DNA of 64,000 nt from Candidatus Rhodoluna planktonica (GCF_001854225.1 NZ_CP015208.1:992001-1056000), one strand, 5' to 3'; numbered from the stretch's first letter, positions 45,343-55,395 are shown. The notes: a model not told the origin generated them from the sequence alone. Translations and numbers: made by a program.

Positions 45343-47034
45343 CTAGCCGCAGACTGCTCCCTCTGCTGCAGAGTGAACGAGCTTGGAATATTTCGCGAGA
45401 ACACCTCGGGTGTAACGAGGTGGAAGCGGCTGCCAATCCTGCTTGCGGGCAGCCAGCTCTTCAGGCTCAACGAGTAGTTCGAGCGAACGAGCAGCGATGT
45501 TGACTCGAATCAAGTCGCCATCGCGAACCAGAGCAATTGGTCCACCTTCGGTGGCCTCTGGTGCAATGTGGCCGATGCAGAGGCCGGTTGTGCCGCCTGA
45601 GAATCGTCCGTCAGTCAATAGTAGGACATCTTTGCCCAAACCGGCACCCTTAATTGCTCCGGTGATGGCTAGCATCTCACGCATACCTGGGCCACCCTTT
45701 GGACCTTCGTAGCGGATTACCACAACGTCGCCCTTGCCGATTTTGCCTTCGGTCAGTGCATCCATGGCAGCACGTTCGCGTTCGAACACGCGAGCGGTAC
45801 CGGTGAATTCTTCGAGGTCGAAACCGGCGGTCTTAACTACCGCGCCCTCTGGAGCCAGTGAGCCCTTGAGGATTGAGATACCACCGGTCTTGTGAATTGG
45901 ATTGTTCAGTGAGCGGATGATCTTGCCGTCTGGGTCTGGCGGGTTGATGCCAGCGAGGTTCTCGGCCACAGTCTTGCCGGTAACGGTGAGGGCATCACCG
46001 TGAATTAGACCTGCGTCGAGCAAGGCCTTCATAACCACCGGAACGCCACCGACACGGTCAACGTCGGTCATCACGTACTGGCCGAAAGGCTTTAGGTCGC
46101 CCAGGTGCGGAACCTTATCGGCAATTCGGTTGAAGTCGTCGAGGGTTAGGTCGACATCTGCCTCGCGAGCAATTGCTAGCAGGTGTAGCACGGCGTTGGT
46201 GGAACCACCGAAAGCCATGGTCACCGCGATTGCGTTTTCAAACGCTTTCTTGGTCAAAATGTCGCGAGCGGTGATACCCAAACGCAAAAGATTCACTACA
46301 GCTTCACCCGAGCGGTGTGCCCAGTTGTCGCGACGACGGTCAGCCGAAGGTGGTGCTGCCGAGCCTGGAAGGCTCATGCCTAGAGCCTCTGCTGCTGAGG
46401 CCATGGTGTTTGCAGTGTACATGCCGCCGCAGGCGCCTTCGCCTGGGCAGATGGCTCGCTCAATGCGGCCTAGGTCTTCTTCAGACATTTTTCCGGCTTT
46501 GCAGGCACCGACTGCTTCGAAAGCATCGATGATGGTTACCTGCTTCTCGGTGCCGTCTTCGAGACGCACCCAACCAGGCATGATCGAACCGGCGTAAAGA
46601 AATACCGAAGCTAGATCGAGGCGGGCTGCCGCCATCAACATTCCGGGCAGCGACTTGTCGCAACCGGCCAAAAGCACCGAGCCGTCTAGACGCTCTGCCT
46701 GCATCACGGTTTCAACCGAGTCGGCGATTACCTCGCGTGAGACCAGCGAGAAGTGCATGCCCTCGTGCCCCATCGAGATTCCATCGGATACCGAGATGGT
46801 GCCGAATTCGAGCGGGTAGCCGCCACCCTGGTGCACACCTTCTTTTGCAGCCTGAGCTAGTCGATCAAGCGAAAGGTTACAGGGGGTGATTTCGTTCCAA
46901 GAACTGGCGATACCGATTTGTGGTTTGACCCAGTCTTCATCTCCCATACCAACAGCACGAAGCATGCCTCGAGAGGCTGCTTTTTCGATTCCATCGGTTA
47001 CGTCGCGAGAGCGCGGCTTGATATCTACAGACAT
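45343..47034 (-). CDS. ilvD: Dihydroxy-acid dehydratase
   Basis: 563 residues. Cluster and metal-site motifs are [40 protein letters not shown] and [20 protein letters not shown]. It dehydrates the IlvC product to the 2-keto acid. The three Fe-S ligand cysteines are in place. It is divergent from crtB with only 38 bases between start codons. Confidence 0.96.
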   Translation of the reverse strand: MSVDIKPRSRDVTDGIEKAASRGMLRAVGMGDEDWVKPQIGIASSWNEITPCNLSLDRLAQAAKEGVHQGGGYPLEFGTISVSDGISMGHEGMHFSLVSREVIADSVETVMQAERLDGSVLLAGCDKSLPGMLMAAARLDLASVFLYAGSIMPGWVRLEDGTEKQVTIIDAFEAVGACKAGKMSEEDLGRIERAICPGEGACGGMYTANTMASAAEALGMSLPGSAAPPSADRRRDNWAHRSGEAVVNLLRLGITARDILTKKAFENAIAVTMAFGGSTNAVLHLLAIAREADVDLTLDDFNRIADKVPHLGDLKPFGQYVMTDVDRVGGVPVVMKALLDAGLIHGDALTVTGKTVAENLAGINPPDPDGKIIRSLNNPIHKTGGISILKGSLAPEGAVVKTAGFDLEEFTGTARVFERERAAMDALTEGKIGKGDVVVIRYEGPKGGPGMREMLAITGAIKGAGLGKDVLLLTDGRFSGGTTGLCIGHIAPEATEGGPIALVRDGDLIRVNIAARSLELLVEPEELAARKQDWQPLPPRYTRGVLAKYSKLVHSAAEGAVCG

Positions 47035-47072
47035 AGTGTTAATCCTACTTTCTAGCGAGGTAGTCTGAAACC

Positions 47073-47966
47073 GTGGACTCCAACAACGACGCGACCCAGT
47101 CGACGAACCTGCAACGCTATCGAGCCGCCGCAGAGCACGCCGCAGCCATGGTCATTCGCGACTACTCGACATCCTTTGGTTGGGCTTCAAAACTTTTGCC
47201 TGCAGCAACCCGCACGCACATCGCAAACATCTATGCGATGGTCCGTGTGGCCGATGAAGTTGTCGACGGTTCAGCGGTTGAGGCCATGGGTAAAGGCAGT
47301 ATGGCTCGCGCCGAGAAGTTGCTCAACGCCTACGAAGACGAAATTTATCAGGCACTCGAAATTGGCTTCAGCACCGATTTAGTAGTTCAAGCATTTAGTT
47401 CTTCGGCCCGCGCGCTGGGAATCGGACGCGACCTAATCGAACCGTTTTTCGATTCAATGCGCATGGACCTCAACCCGGTTGTCTACGATCAGGCCGCCTA
47501 TGAGAAATACATTTACGGCTCAGCTGAAGTTGTCGGTCTGATGTGCGTGAAAGCTTTCGTGGCAGCCGATAAGAGCGCTTGGCCTTATGAACAACTCGTG
47601 ACTCCAGCTCGGGCACTTGGCTCGGCATTTCAGAAGGTAAATTTCTTGCGCGATTTGGCCGCAGATTTTCAAACCCTCGGCCGATGCTACTTTCCGGGCA
47701 TTGACCCGCTGAATTTCAGCGAAGCTGACAAAACCGCGCTGGTTGCCGAAATCGATTCTGAAATTCGCGTCGCAATGAGCGGAATCCCGGGGCTGCCGAA
47801 ATCAGCTAGGAAGGCAGTTTCCGCAGCTTTGCTTTTCTTCGATGCTTTGAATCGAGAAATTGAGAATACTTCGGCTAGCAAATTGGTTAGCACCCGAGTA
47901 CGCGTTTCCGACCCCAAGAAAATCCTCATCCTCATAAAAGCAATTTCAGGAGCGACCCCCAAATGA
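47073..47966 (+). CDS. crtB: Phytoene synthase
   Basis: 297 residues from a GTG. The squalene/phytoene synthase aspartate motifs are VADEVVD and [17 protein letters not shown], with Mg2+-binding DxxxD in both. [14 protein letters not shown] precedes the first. It joins two GGPP to phytoene. First gene of crtB-crtI-crtYe-crtYf-crtEb, all overlapping or abutting. No GGPP synthase gene (crtE) is in the window. Confidence 0.93.
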   Translation: MDSNNDATQSTNLQRYRAAAEHAAAMVIRDYSTSFGWASKLLPAATRTHIANIYAMVRVADEVVDGSAVEAMGKGSMARAEKLLNAYEDEIYQALEIGFSTDLVVQAFSSSARALGIGRDLIEPFFDSMRMDLNPVVYDQAAYEKYIYGSAEVVGLMCVKAFVAADKSAWPYEQLVTPARALGSAFQKVNFLRDLAADFQTLGRCYFPGIDPLNFSEADKTALVAEIDSEIRVAMSGIPGLPKSARKAVSAALLFFDALNREIENTSASKLVSTRVRVSDPKKILILIKAISGATPK

Positions 47967-49561
47967 CTCAAAAAACCGCAGTAGTAGTTGGCGGCGGTAT
48001 CGCCGGACTCGCAACAGCCTGCTTGCTCGCGAAATCTGGAATGAAGGTCACCGTTCTTGAAGCACGCGAAAAAGTTGGCGGTCGCGCCTATTTGTGGGAA
48101 CAGGATGGCTTCAAATTTGACATGGGCCCAAGCTGGTACTTGATGCCCGAGGCTTTCGAGCAGTTTTTCAAACTAATGGGCACCACCGCCGAAAAAGAGT
48201 TAGACCTGGTGCGTCTTGACCCCGCTTATCAAACACGCAACGAGGGCTACGGCGACAAGCTGATCGTTCGCGAATCACTGGAAGAGAACAAGAAGCTTTT
48301 CGACGCGATCGAACCCGGCGCTGGCGAGCGCCTGCAAAACTATGTTGACTCAGCCGAGGATGCCTACAAACTGTCGATCAAGCATTTTCTGTACACGAAC
48401 TTCAAGGATGCCCGCTCGTTTGTTCACCCAGAGGTTCTGTCTCGAGCGGCCCGTTTCATCCGTCACCTGCTGACTCCGCTAGACAAATTTGCGGCCCAGC
48501 ACGTGACTGACAAGCGCCTACGCAAAATTCTCAATTTCCCAGCGGTATTTCTGGGAGCATCGCCTTACGACACCCCGAGCATGTACCACCTGATGACTCA
48601 CGTAGATATGAATGTCGGAGTCTTTTATCCGATGGGGGGTCTTTACACCGTCATCGAAGCAATCGAGCGTTTAGCCAAACAGCACGGCGTTGACATCCGA
48701 GTTAATTCAAAAGTCACCAAAATTGAAACCGACCGTGGCGTGGCCACCGGGGTTCGAGTAGGCGATGCTGTTTTCAGTGCCGATCTGGTAATTGGCAACG
48801 CCGATTTGCACCACATCGAAACCAAGCTGTTGTCTGAAAAAGACCAGACTCTGCCAGAAAAGTACTGGCGTGACAAAGTTCCCGGCCCATCCGCCCTATT
48901 GCTCTACCTAGGCGTCAAGGGAAAGATTCCGCAACTCGATCACCACACTCTGCTTTACGCAGATGACTGGGACAAGAACTTTGCCGATGTTTTCATCTCG
49001 GCCAAAGACCGTCGCAACGGTAAAGAGAGCATTATCCCTAATCCGGCGTCGCTTTACATTTGCGCGCCGAGTATTACCGACCCAACCGTTGCTCCTGAAG
49101 GCTATGAGAACCTTTTCGTTCTAGTTCCAATTGCGGCCGATCCAAAGCTTGGTAAGGGCGGCATTAACGGCTCTGGTGACGCCGAGTTTGAAGCAGCGGC
49201 CGATCGGATTATCGATCAGATTGCCGCTTGGTGTGAAATTCCCGACCTCAAAGAACGCATCGTTTTGCGACGCACCATGGGGCCACAAGATTTCGTCGAC
49301 GATTTGAATGCCTGGTCTGGAACCGCGCTGGGCATGGCTCACACCCTGATGCAGAGTGCTTTTTTCCGGCCAAAGAATCGCAGCAAAAAAGTAAGCAACC
49401 TGTTCTACGCCGGTCACCACTCGATTCCCGGTATTGGTTTGCCAATGTGCCTAATCGGCGCCGAGTTGGTTTACAAGCACTTGGTTGACGACCGCAGTAG
49501 TGGCCCGATTCAGCATGAATTGAAGCCGTTGCCAGAGAGCGCTTGGAAGGGCCTTCGCTAA
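47963..49561 (+). CDS. crtI: Phytoene desaturase
   Basis: 532 residues. The FAD dinucleotide motif VVVGGGIAGLATACLLAKSG starts the protein. The CrtI C-terminal signature is FYAGHHSIPGIGLPMCLIGAELV. It converts phytoene to lycopene in four dehydrogenations at the membrane. Its ATG overlaps the crtB stop by 4 bases. Confidence 0.94.
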   Translation: MTQKTAVVVGGGIAGLATACLLAKSGMKVTVLEAREKVGGRAYLWEQDGFKFDMGPSWYLMPEAFEQFFKLMGTTAEKELDLVRLDPAYQTRNEGYGDKLIVRESLEENKKLFDAIEPGAGERLQNYVDSAEDAYKLSIKHFLYTNFKDARSFVHPEVLSRAARFIRHLLTPLDKFAAQHVTDKRLRKILNFPAVFLGASPYDTPSMYHLMTHVDMNVGVFYPMGGLYTVIEAIERLAKQHGVDIRVNSKVTKIETDRGVATGVRVGDAVFSADLVIGNADLHHIETKLLSEKDQTLPEKYWRDKVPGPSALLLYLGVKGKIPQLDHHTLLYADDWDKNFADVFISAKDRRNGKESIIPNPASLYICAPSITDPTVAPEGYENLFVLVPIAADPKLGKGGINGSGDAEFEAAADRIIDQIAAWCEIPDLKERIVLRRTMGPQDFVDDLNAWSGTALGMAHTLMQSAFFRPKNRSKKVSNLFYAGHHSIPGIGLPMCLIGAELVYKHLVDDRSSGPIQHELKPLPESAWKGLR

Positions 49562-49562
49562 C

Positions 49563-49871
49563 TTGGGCTTCGTTTATCTGGGTGCTCTGATAGTTGCCAT
49601 AGCCGGCAGCTATGCCCTGGATTATCGACACCGCTTGGCACTTTCGGTCAATCGCAGGTACTTCTGCCCACTTCTGGTTGGTGTTGCCTTTTTTCTCGCC
49701 TGGGACATCGCCGGCATAAATCTAGGAATCTTTTTCCGCGGTGAAGGCGATCTGCTCAGCGGAATTTTGCTGGGCCCGGAATTGCCTTTGGAAGAAGTTT
49801 TCTTTCTGTTCCTGCTGAACTACAACGGGTTGTTGCTGCTTCGCGCTGCACTTAGAAAGTGGCCAGCATGA
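49563..49871 (+). CDS. crtYe: Lycopene (C50) cyclase subunit A
   Basis: 102 residues with three membrane segments. The conserved cyclase element PELPLEEVFFLFLL (PxE(E/D) type) lies near the C-terminus. The start is probably TTG at 49563, one base after the crtI stop. In Corynebacterium and Microbacteriaceae the cyclase is split in two small membrane proteins acting as a heterodimer. Its stop overlaps the next ATG (ATGA), so 1:1 production is likely. Confidence 0.88.
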   Translation: MGFVYLGALIVAIAGSYALDYRHRLALSVNRRYFCPLLVGVAFFLAWDIAGINLGIFFRGEGDLLSGILLGPELPLEEVFFLFLLNYNGLLLLRAALRKWPA

Positions 49872-50167
49872 CCTACGCCCTGTTGAATTTAGTTTTCTTA
49901 GCCGGCCTCGGTGTGGTTGCCCTGGTCCTTAGAAAACAACTGCCCTGGCGCGCGATTTCCGTAGCAACTTTGGTGCTGGTTTTGCTCACCGCGGTGTTCG
50001 ATAATCTCATCATTCTCACCGGCATCGTGGCATACGACCCGAGCCTAATTTCGGGGATAAAAATTGGCGTCGCCCCCATCGAAGACTTCGCCTACGCGGT
50101 GGCCACACCGACGCTTTTATCGATAGCAATTTCACTGACTCGGGGAAGAACCCGGTCAAATGATTAG
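49868..50167 (+). CDS. crtYf: Lycopene (C50) cyclase subunit B
   Basis: 99 residues from the ATG at 49868 in the ATGA overlap; a GTG nine bases earlier is possible. Three membrane segments, with VAPIEDFAYAVATPTLL as the conserved (P)IEDF catalytic element of this cyclase family. Partner of the preceding subunit. It overlaps the prenyltransferase start by 8 bases. Confidence 0.88.
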   Translation: MTYALLNLVFLAGLGVVALVLRKQLPWRAISVATLVLVLLTAVFDNLIILTGIVAYDPSLISGIKIGVAPIEDFAYAVATPTLLSIAISLTRGRTRSND

Positions 50168-51002
50168 CCAACTATTTTGGGCCTCTCGGCCAATTTCATG
50201 GATCAACACCGCTTATCCGTTCGCTTTCACCTACTGGCTAATCACTCAATCAATTTCGATTGAAATGGTTTTGGGAACATTTTTCTTTCTGATTCCGTAC
50301 AACCTTTTGATGTACGGCATCAACGATGTTTTCGACTACGAGAGCGATCTGCGCAACCCCAGAAAAGGTTCAATTGAAGGGGCATTGCTGGCACCTAAAT
50401 TTCACCGAGCCACACTGCTGATTTCGTTTTTGACACCGCTCCCCTTCTTTATTTACCTACTCACGGTGGGCCCTTGGTCAGCCAAGGTGATTTTGGTTCT
50501 GACGGTTTTTGCGGTGGTCGCCTACAGCGTTCCAAAATTGCGTTTCAAGGAGCGCCCGTTTTTAGATTCGTTTACGTCGGCGTTGCACTTTGTTGGGCCG
50601 CTGGCTTACGCATTGGCATTGGCTAACGTCTCGCTGCTCGATGGAATTGCCCTGCCAGTTCTGATCACTTTCATGCTCTGGGGTATGGCCTCACATGCTT
50701 TCGGGGCCGTACAGGATGTGATGGCTGACCGGATGGGTGGTGTCGCTTCGATTGCCACTCAGATCGGGGCAAAAAATACCGTTCGCTTTGCACTGGTCTG
50801 CTACCTGATCGCAATCGCGATGATTTTCACGATTCCCAACGCCAACACTCTGATGGCTTTGGCTTTCGTGCCTTACCTAATCGTGGTGGCACCATTTTTG
50901 AACATCAGCGACGAAGGCTGTGCTGACGCAAATCGTGGTTGGCGAAAATTTATTTGGCTCAACTACTTTGCTGGAGCCATGATTACCCTGCTGGTTCTCT
51001 AG
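50160..51002 (+). CDS. crtEb: Lycopene elongase (UbiA-family prenyltransferase)
   Basis: 280 residues with about eight hydrophobic segments. The two Asp-rich UbiA motifs are YGINDVFDYESDLRNPRKG and GAVQDVMADRMGGVASIAT. It adds two C5 (DMAPP) units to lycopene, giving the C50 skeleton that the split cyclase closes (decaprenoxanthin or sarcinaxanthin type, product inferred). Last gene of the carotenoid operon. Confidence 0.92.
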   Translation: MISQLFWASRPISWINTAYPFAFTYWLITQSISIEMVLGTFFFLIPYNLLMYGINDVFDYESDLRNPRKGSIEGALLAPKFHRATLLISFLTPLPFFIYLLTVGPWSAKVILVLTVFAVVAYSVPKLRFKERPFLDSFTSALHFVGPLAYALALANVSLLDGIALPVLITFMLWGMASHAFGAVQDVMADRMGGVASIATQIGAKNTVRFALVCYLIAIAMIFTIPNANTLMALAFVPYLIVVAPFLNISDEGCADANRGWRKFIWLNYFAGAMITLLVL

Positions 51003-51049
51003 CGCAGGGGTTTCGACATTTCTTTTCGCTTCTGTCCTGCCGGGCTGGG

Positions 51050-51718
51050 CTAGAGCTCGCGTTCGTTCCAACCGATTAGGTGAAAACGAGAGTATTTTGG
51101 CGAACACAGCGCGCAAGACATGGGTCTAGTTGGTTTTCGGTAGCGATAGTGAGCATGCCCCGCGGCGCAGGTGCCGACCCAGCGAGCCGTTTCTGCAGCG
51201 ATTTGGGTGCCGGTAAATTTTTCGGCCCGATAACCAATCGACTTAGCCACCGTCAGCCATTTTTTGGTGTGCCCGGCTTTTTTGCCACAGATGCCGTGAG
51301 CGATTTCATGCAGCACCACCTGCATGGTTTCATCCACGGAGTGAATCTGAGCAAAATACTTTGAGATGGTGATTTTCGAGTTTGTGTAATCACAGAGCCC
51401 GGCCCGGCGCTTAGCCGAATCAAAACCAAAACTCCAAATCGCCGGATCTAGGTGCTCGGCGATTTTTATTTCAGCTTGAGTTCGAATGAAACTGAATCGA
51501 TCGAGCCGCATTCTTTGCATTCGCGTTTTGCCCGAGTTGAACTGTCTCCCCAGTTGAAATCCGATGTTCTCGAGCCGAGCAATTGTTGGTAGGTCTGCAA
51601 CTTCAACTGCGACATCGAACTGCTCTTGCTCTTGCCGATCGAAAACCGCGGTTAATTGGGCAATAGCAAGTTCTGGCTGATAAGCCAATTCAAGAATCTT
51701 TGCTTCGGTCAACTGCAT
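51050..51718 (-). CDS. SprT-like zinc metallopeptidase
   Basis: 222 residues. The SprT core spans ~85-215: VVLHEIAHGICGKKAGHTKKW is the HExxH zinc site. The C-terminal CAAGHAHYRYRKPTRPMSCALC supplies a zinc-ribbon Cys/His set. The N-terminal ~70 residues are not part of the usual SprT domain, and an internal Met near 67-70 could be the true start. Family members include DNA-protein-crosslink proteases, but bacterial roles are unclear. Divergent from nrtR. Confidence 0.8.
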   Translation of the reverse strand: MQLTEAKILELAYQPELAIAQLTAVFDRQEQEQFDVAVEVADLPTIARLENIGFQLGRQFNSGKTRMQRMRLDRFSFIRTQAEIKIAEHLDPAIWSFGFDSAKRRAGLCDYTNSKITISKYFAQIHSVDETMQVVLHEIAHGICGKKAGHTKKWLTVAKSIGYRAEKFTGTQIAAETARWVGTCAAGHAHYRYRKPTRPMSCALCSPKYSRFHLIGWNEREL

Positions 51719-51778
51719 CGAGGTGAGTTTATCGCCGACTTACCGAAGCTCGAGTTAGCCAGCAAACTTGTAGTTATT

Positions 51779-51821
51779 GTCAAACTGACACTAAGATGAA
51801 ACTAGTTAATGTCAAACTGAC
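51779..51821 (+). promoter_or_regulatory. Paired NrtR-type operators upstream of the NAD operon
   Basis: GTCAAACTGAC occurs exactly twice, at 51779-51789 and 51811-51821. Each copy is a GTCA-N3-TGAC palindrome. The copies are 32 bases apart (about three helical turns), both upstream of the TTG start at 51840. This fits cooperative autoregulation by NrtR. Confidence 0.82.
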
Positions 51822-51839
51822 TTTTACAAAGGTTACCTT

Positions 51840-52556
51840 TTGTCAATTACCCAGCAGCATCTTCCAGCACTTGCGGTGTCAACCGTAATCTTTGCGCTGC
51901 GACCAGACGCATCCGGGTCTATCAAACTGGCATTGCCATTGGTTCGACGAATCAGGGCCCCGTATGAAGGCCGTTGGGCACTACCGGGAGGCCCACTAGG
52001 TCTTAACGAAGGACTTTCTGACGCGGCTGCCCGCACGCTGCAAAGCACCACCGGACTAAAGCCCAGGTATCTCGAGCAGCTTTTTGCATTCGGCGAATTG
52101 AATCGCTCTCCCCTACTACAAGAATCAGAGCGCGTGGTATCAATCGTTTACTGGGCCCTAGTGGGTAACGAAGAAGCGCAGCAGGCTATCGAATCGGAAA
52201 ATGTTGCCTGGTATTTTGCCGATGAGGTTCCACAACTGGCCTTCGACCACAACTTGATTGTCGAATACGCACTGTGGCGTTTGCGCAACAAAGTTTCTTA
52301 CAGTTCGGTGGCTCACGGATTTTTGGGCGAACAATTCACCATGGCGCAACTTCGTGAAGTTTATGAATCAATTTTGGGAAAAGAACTAGATCCAGGAAAT
52401 TTCCGACGAACCGTTGAAGCCTCGGGCACTGTAGTGGCCACTGGCGAGCGACTCAGTGGAGCGAAACACCGCCCACCACAGCTTTACCGCTCAAACGCGG
52501 ACATCAACCTAAGCGATAACGGGCCACTGTCACGCCCTCAAGGAGAAATATCATGA
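51840..52556 (+). CDS. nrtR: NrtR-type NUDIX-related transcriptional regulator of NAD synthesis
   Basis: 238 residues from a TTG, with AAAGG eight bases ahead. Residues ~10-145 form a NUDIX fold, but the box (GGPLGLNEGLSDAAARTLQSTTGL, residues 50-73, read in parts) lacks the REUxEE catalytic glutamates. The C-terminal third is the winged helix (FTMAQLREVYESILGKELDPGNFRRTV). This is the NrtR plan: ADP-ribose sensor without hydrolase activity, usually repressor of NAD genes. It is first in the nad operon and its stop overlaps the nadA start. Confidence 0.88.
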   Translation: MSITQQHLPALAVSTVIFALRPDASGSIKLALPLVRRIRAPYEGRWALPGGPLGLNEGLSDAAARTLQSTTGLKPRYLEQLFAFGELNRSPLLQESERVVSIVYWALVGNEEAQQAIESENVAWYFADEVPQLAFDHNLIVEYALWRLRNKVSYSSVAHGFLGEQFTMAQLREVYESILGKELDPGNFRRTVEASGTVVATGERLSGAKHRPPQLYRSNADINLSDNGPLSRPQGEIS

Positions 52557-53833
52557 CAACTGCATCGGTCAATGAGCGCATCCAGCTCATCGTTAAAGGT
52601 GCGAGTAAAGACTCAACCTGCAGCCCGAGCTTAGTCAAGGGACCTTGGGAATTCGATGGCGGCCCGGCACATTATGGCCCGGGTGCTTCGAGCGAAGACA
52701 CCATTCCGGCCGACTCGCCAACCCAGGGTGTCTTGCCGGCCGAATACCGACTCGCCAGCGATGCAGAACTGCACGAGCGAATTATTGCTGCCAAACAAAC
52801 CCTGGGTGACCGGGTTGTTATTTTGGGGCATTTCTACCAGCGCGATGAAATCGTCCAACACGCTGACTATCTGGGTGATTCATTCCAATTGGCGAACGCA
52901 GCCAAGGCACACCCAGAGGCTGAGGCTATTGTTTTCTGCGGTGTGCACTTTATGGCCGAGACAGCCGATATTCTCTCCGCTGAAAATCAAGCTGTGATTT
53001 TGCCAAACCTAGCCGCAGGATGTTCGATGGCCGACATGGCCGATATTGATTCGGTCACCGAAGCCTGGGAACAGTTGGAGGAGCTTTACGGTACCGAGCC
53101 AGACTCACAGGGTCGAGTTCCAGTCATCCCGGTTACCTACATGAATTCTTCGGCCGCATTGAAAGCCTTCTGCGGTGCCCACGGCGGAATTGTTTGCACC
53201 TCATCAAATGCCGAAGTTGTTTTGAAGTGGGCTTTCGAACGCGGTCAGCGCGTGCTGTTCTTCCCAGATCAGCACCTGGGACGAAACACCGCAAAGGCGA
53301 TGGGCGTATCGATTGACGACATGCCACTGTGGCATGGCCGCAAGCCGCTGGGTGGAAACACGGCGGCTGATCTAGAGAAGGCAAAAGTCATTTTGTGGAA
53401 TGGTTTTTGCTCGGTTCACAAACGATTCAATGTTCAGCAAATTGAAAAAGCGCGAGCAGAATTTGAAAACGTTCGCGTAATTGTTCACCCAGAATGCCCA
53501 ATGCCGGTGGTGGATGCCGCCGACGAGTATGGCTCGACCGATTACATTCGCAAAGCCGTGGCCGGCGCGACTGAACCAACCACCTTTGCCATCGGCACCG
53601 AAATCAACATGGTTCAGCGGTTGGCAGCGCAATACCCGCAGCACAATATTTTCTGTCTTGACCCAGTGGTCTGCCCCTGCTCAACCATGTATCGCATTCA
53701 CCCTGGCTACCTAGCTTGGGTGCTTGAGCGACTGGTTGCCGGCGAAGTCGTAAACCAAATCAAGGTCAGTGCTGAAGTTTCTGAAAACGCCAAGATTGCA
53801 CTAGAGCGCATGTTGGCAGCGAAGCCCCTGTAA
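52553..53833 (+). CDS. nadA: Quinolinate synthase A
   Basis: 426 residues, the longer actinobacterial form with an ~85-residue N-terminal extension. VILGHFYQRDEIVQHADYLGDSFQLA opens the core. [4Fe-4S] ligands are probably in FCGVHFMAE, GGIVCTSSNA and VVCPCSTM. It condenses iminoaspartate with DHAP to quinolinate. ATGA overlap with nrtR and a one-base overlap with nadB show tight coupling. Confidence 0.94.
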   Translation: MTTASVNERIQLIVKGASKDSTCSPSLVKGPWEFDGGPAHYGPGASSEDTIPADSPTQGVLPAEYRLASDAELHERIIAAKQTLGDRVVILGHFYQRDEIVQHADYLGDSFQLANAAKAHPEAEAIVFCGVHFMAETADILSAENQAVILPNLAAGCSMADMADIDSVTEAWEQLEELYGTEPDSQGRVPVIPVTYMNSSAALKAFCGAHGGIVCTSSNAEVVLKWAFERGQRVLFFPDQHLGRNTAKAMGVSIDDMPLWHGRKPLGGNTAADLEKAKVILWNGFCSVHKRFNVQQIEKARAEFENVRVIVHPECPMPVVDAADEYGSTDYIRKAVAGATEPTTFAIGTEINMVQRLAAQYPQHNIFCLDPVVCPCSTMYRIHPGYLAWVLERLVAGEVVNQIKVSAEVSENAKIALERMLAAKPL

Positions 53834-55395
53834 TGAGCAAAGTAATTGTTGTTGGCAGCGGCATCGCCGGTTTGGTTGCCGCTGTCGAGGCTGCAAAAAA
53901 GCATGAGGTGACCCTGATCACCAAGGATGTGCTCGCCGAAAGCAACACCCACTATGCCCAAGGAGGCATTGCCGCTGTGGTCTCAAGCGAAGACAGCGTT
54001 GCCGAGCATGTGACCGACACCTTGTTCGCCGGTGCAGATTTTTGCTTCCGGCCAGCAGTTGAGGTGCTCTGCGCCGAAGGCCCGGCAAGAATAACCGACC
54101 TGGTGAATTTCGGAGTAAATTTTGACCGCCAAAATGGCAACTTTGCCCTGGGCCTAGAGGCCGCACACTCTCATCCGCGTATTTTGCACGCCGGAGGCGA
54201 CACCACCGGTGCCGACATCAGTAATGCGCTGGTGCGTGCGGCCCGTTCACAGTTGAAAACTATTTTTGAGCACACGTTTCTCATTGGTATTTCGACATCG
54301 GCCGGCAAAGTCGCCGGTGTTGAAATACTGACTGTCGATGGGCGCAAACTTGTCGAAGCCGACCAGGTAATTTTGGCCAGCGGTGGTGCCGGCCAGCTTT
54401 ACCGGCACACCACCAATCCAGCCGTAACAACCGGTGACGGAGTGGCGGCAGCATTTCGAGCCGGCGCCTTACTGGCCGATGTTGAGTTTTATCAATTTCA
54501 CCCGACCGCGCTGGCTGTGCCGGGAAGTTACCTAATTTCTGAAGCCGTTCGCGGCGAGGGAGCCATCCTGGTAAATCAGGACGGTGAGCGCTTTATGAAA
54601 GCAATTCACCCGCTTGCCGAACTAGCCCCGCGCGATGTTGTTGCCCGCTCGATTCAAACCCAAATGATGGCCCAGGGCGGCCAACCAGTGCTGCTCGATG
54701 CCACTGCACTCGGCGAAAAATTCCTTGAAGAACGCTTCCCTAGCATTACCGCGGCCACCAGAAAATACGGTCTCAACTGGGCTAAACAACCTATACCGGT
54801 TACCCCGGCAGCGCACTATTGGATGGGCGGCGTGGCCACCGATATCTGGGGTCGCACCAACATCGAAGGGCTTTACGCCGTCGGCGAGGTAGCCTGCACC
54901 GGAGTACATGGGGCAAACCGTTTGGCATCAAACTCGTTGCTGGAATCGGTTGTATTCGCGCACCGCGCAGTTGCCACCCTTGATGAAAAATGGGAAATTG
55001 CGGCAAGTCACGCGAACCTTGAAAATGCCCTTCAGCAGATTGAAATCGTCGAGAATCTGGCCCCGAAACGAGATCGCCAGGCAGCTGGCGAAGCCACAAC
55101 CGCTGGACAAGTAGTTGACCGCGTCGAATTGCAAACTTTGATGTGGGACAACGTCGGTCTGGCCAGAACCGGAAATCAACTTTCAGCCACCCAAAAGGCA
55201 TTGGCGGATTGGCACGGCGCAGAAGAATCTGGTCGGCTCTTTACCGATTGGGAAGACGCAAATCTGCTGCTTCTGGCGGGCGCAGTTACCTCGGCCGCGC
55301 TAGCCAGAGAAGAATCCCGCGGCGGACACTTCCGACTGGATTACCCTCAAACGAGGCCAGAATTGGCTAAATCAATCATTGTGAGGAAAGCATGA
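53833..55395 (+). CDS. nadB: L-aspartate oxidase
   Basis: 520 residues. FAD-binding VVGSGIAGLVAAVEAAKK starts the protein; HYAQGGIAAV, EFYQFHPTAL and GEVACTGVHGANRLASNSLLE are characteristic of NadB within the succinate dehydrogenase flavoprotein family. It oxidises aspartate to iminoaspartate, the NadA substrate. Overlaps nadC by 4 bases. Confidence 0.94.
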   Translation: MSKVIVVGSGIAGLVAAVEAAKKHEVTLITKDVLAESNTHYAQGGIAAVVSSEDSVAEHVTDTLFAGADFCFRPAVEVLCAEGPARITDLVNFGVNFDRQNGNFALGLEAAHSHPRILHAGGDTTGADISNALVRAARSQLKTIFEHTFLIGISTSAGKVAGVEILTVDGRKLVEADQVILASGGAGQLYRHTTNPAVTTGDGVAAAFRAGALLADVEFYQFHPTALAVPGSYLISEAVRGEGAILVNQDGERFMKAIHPLAELAPRDVVARSIQTQMMAQGGQPVLLDATALGEKFLEERFPSITAATRKYGLNWAKQPIPVTPAAHYWMGGVATDIWGRTNIEGLYAVGEVACTGVHGANRLASNSLLESVVFAHRAVATLDEKWEIAASHANLENALQQIEIVENLAPKRDRQAAGEATTAGQVVDRVELQTLMWDNVGLARTGNQLSATQKALADWHGAEESGRLFTDWEDANLLLLAGAVTSAALAREESRGGHFRLDYPQTRPELAKSIIVRKA

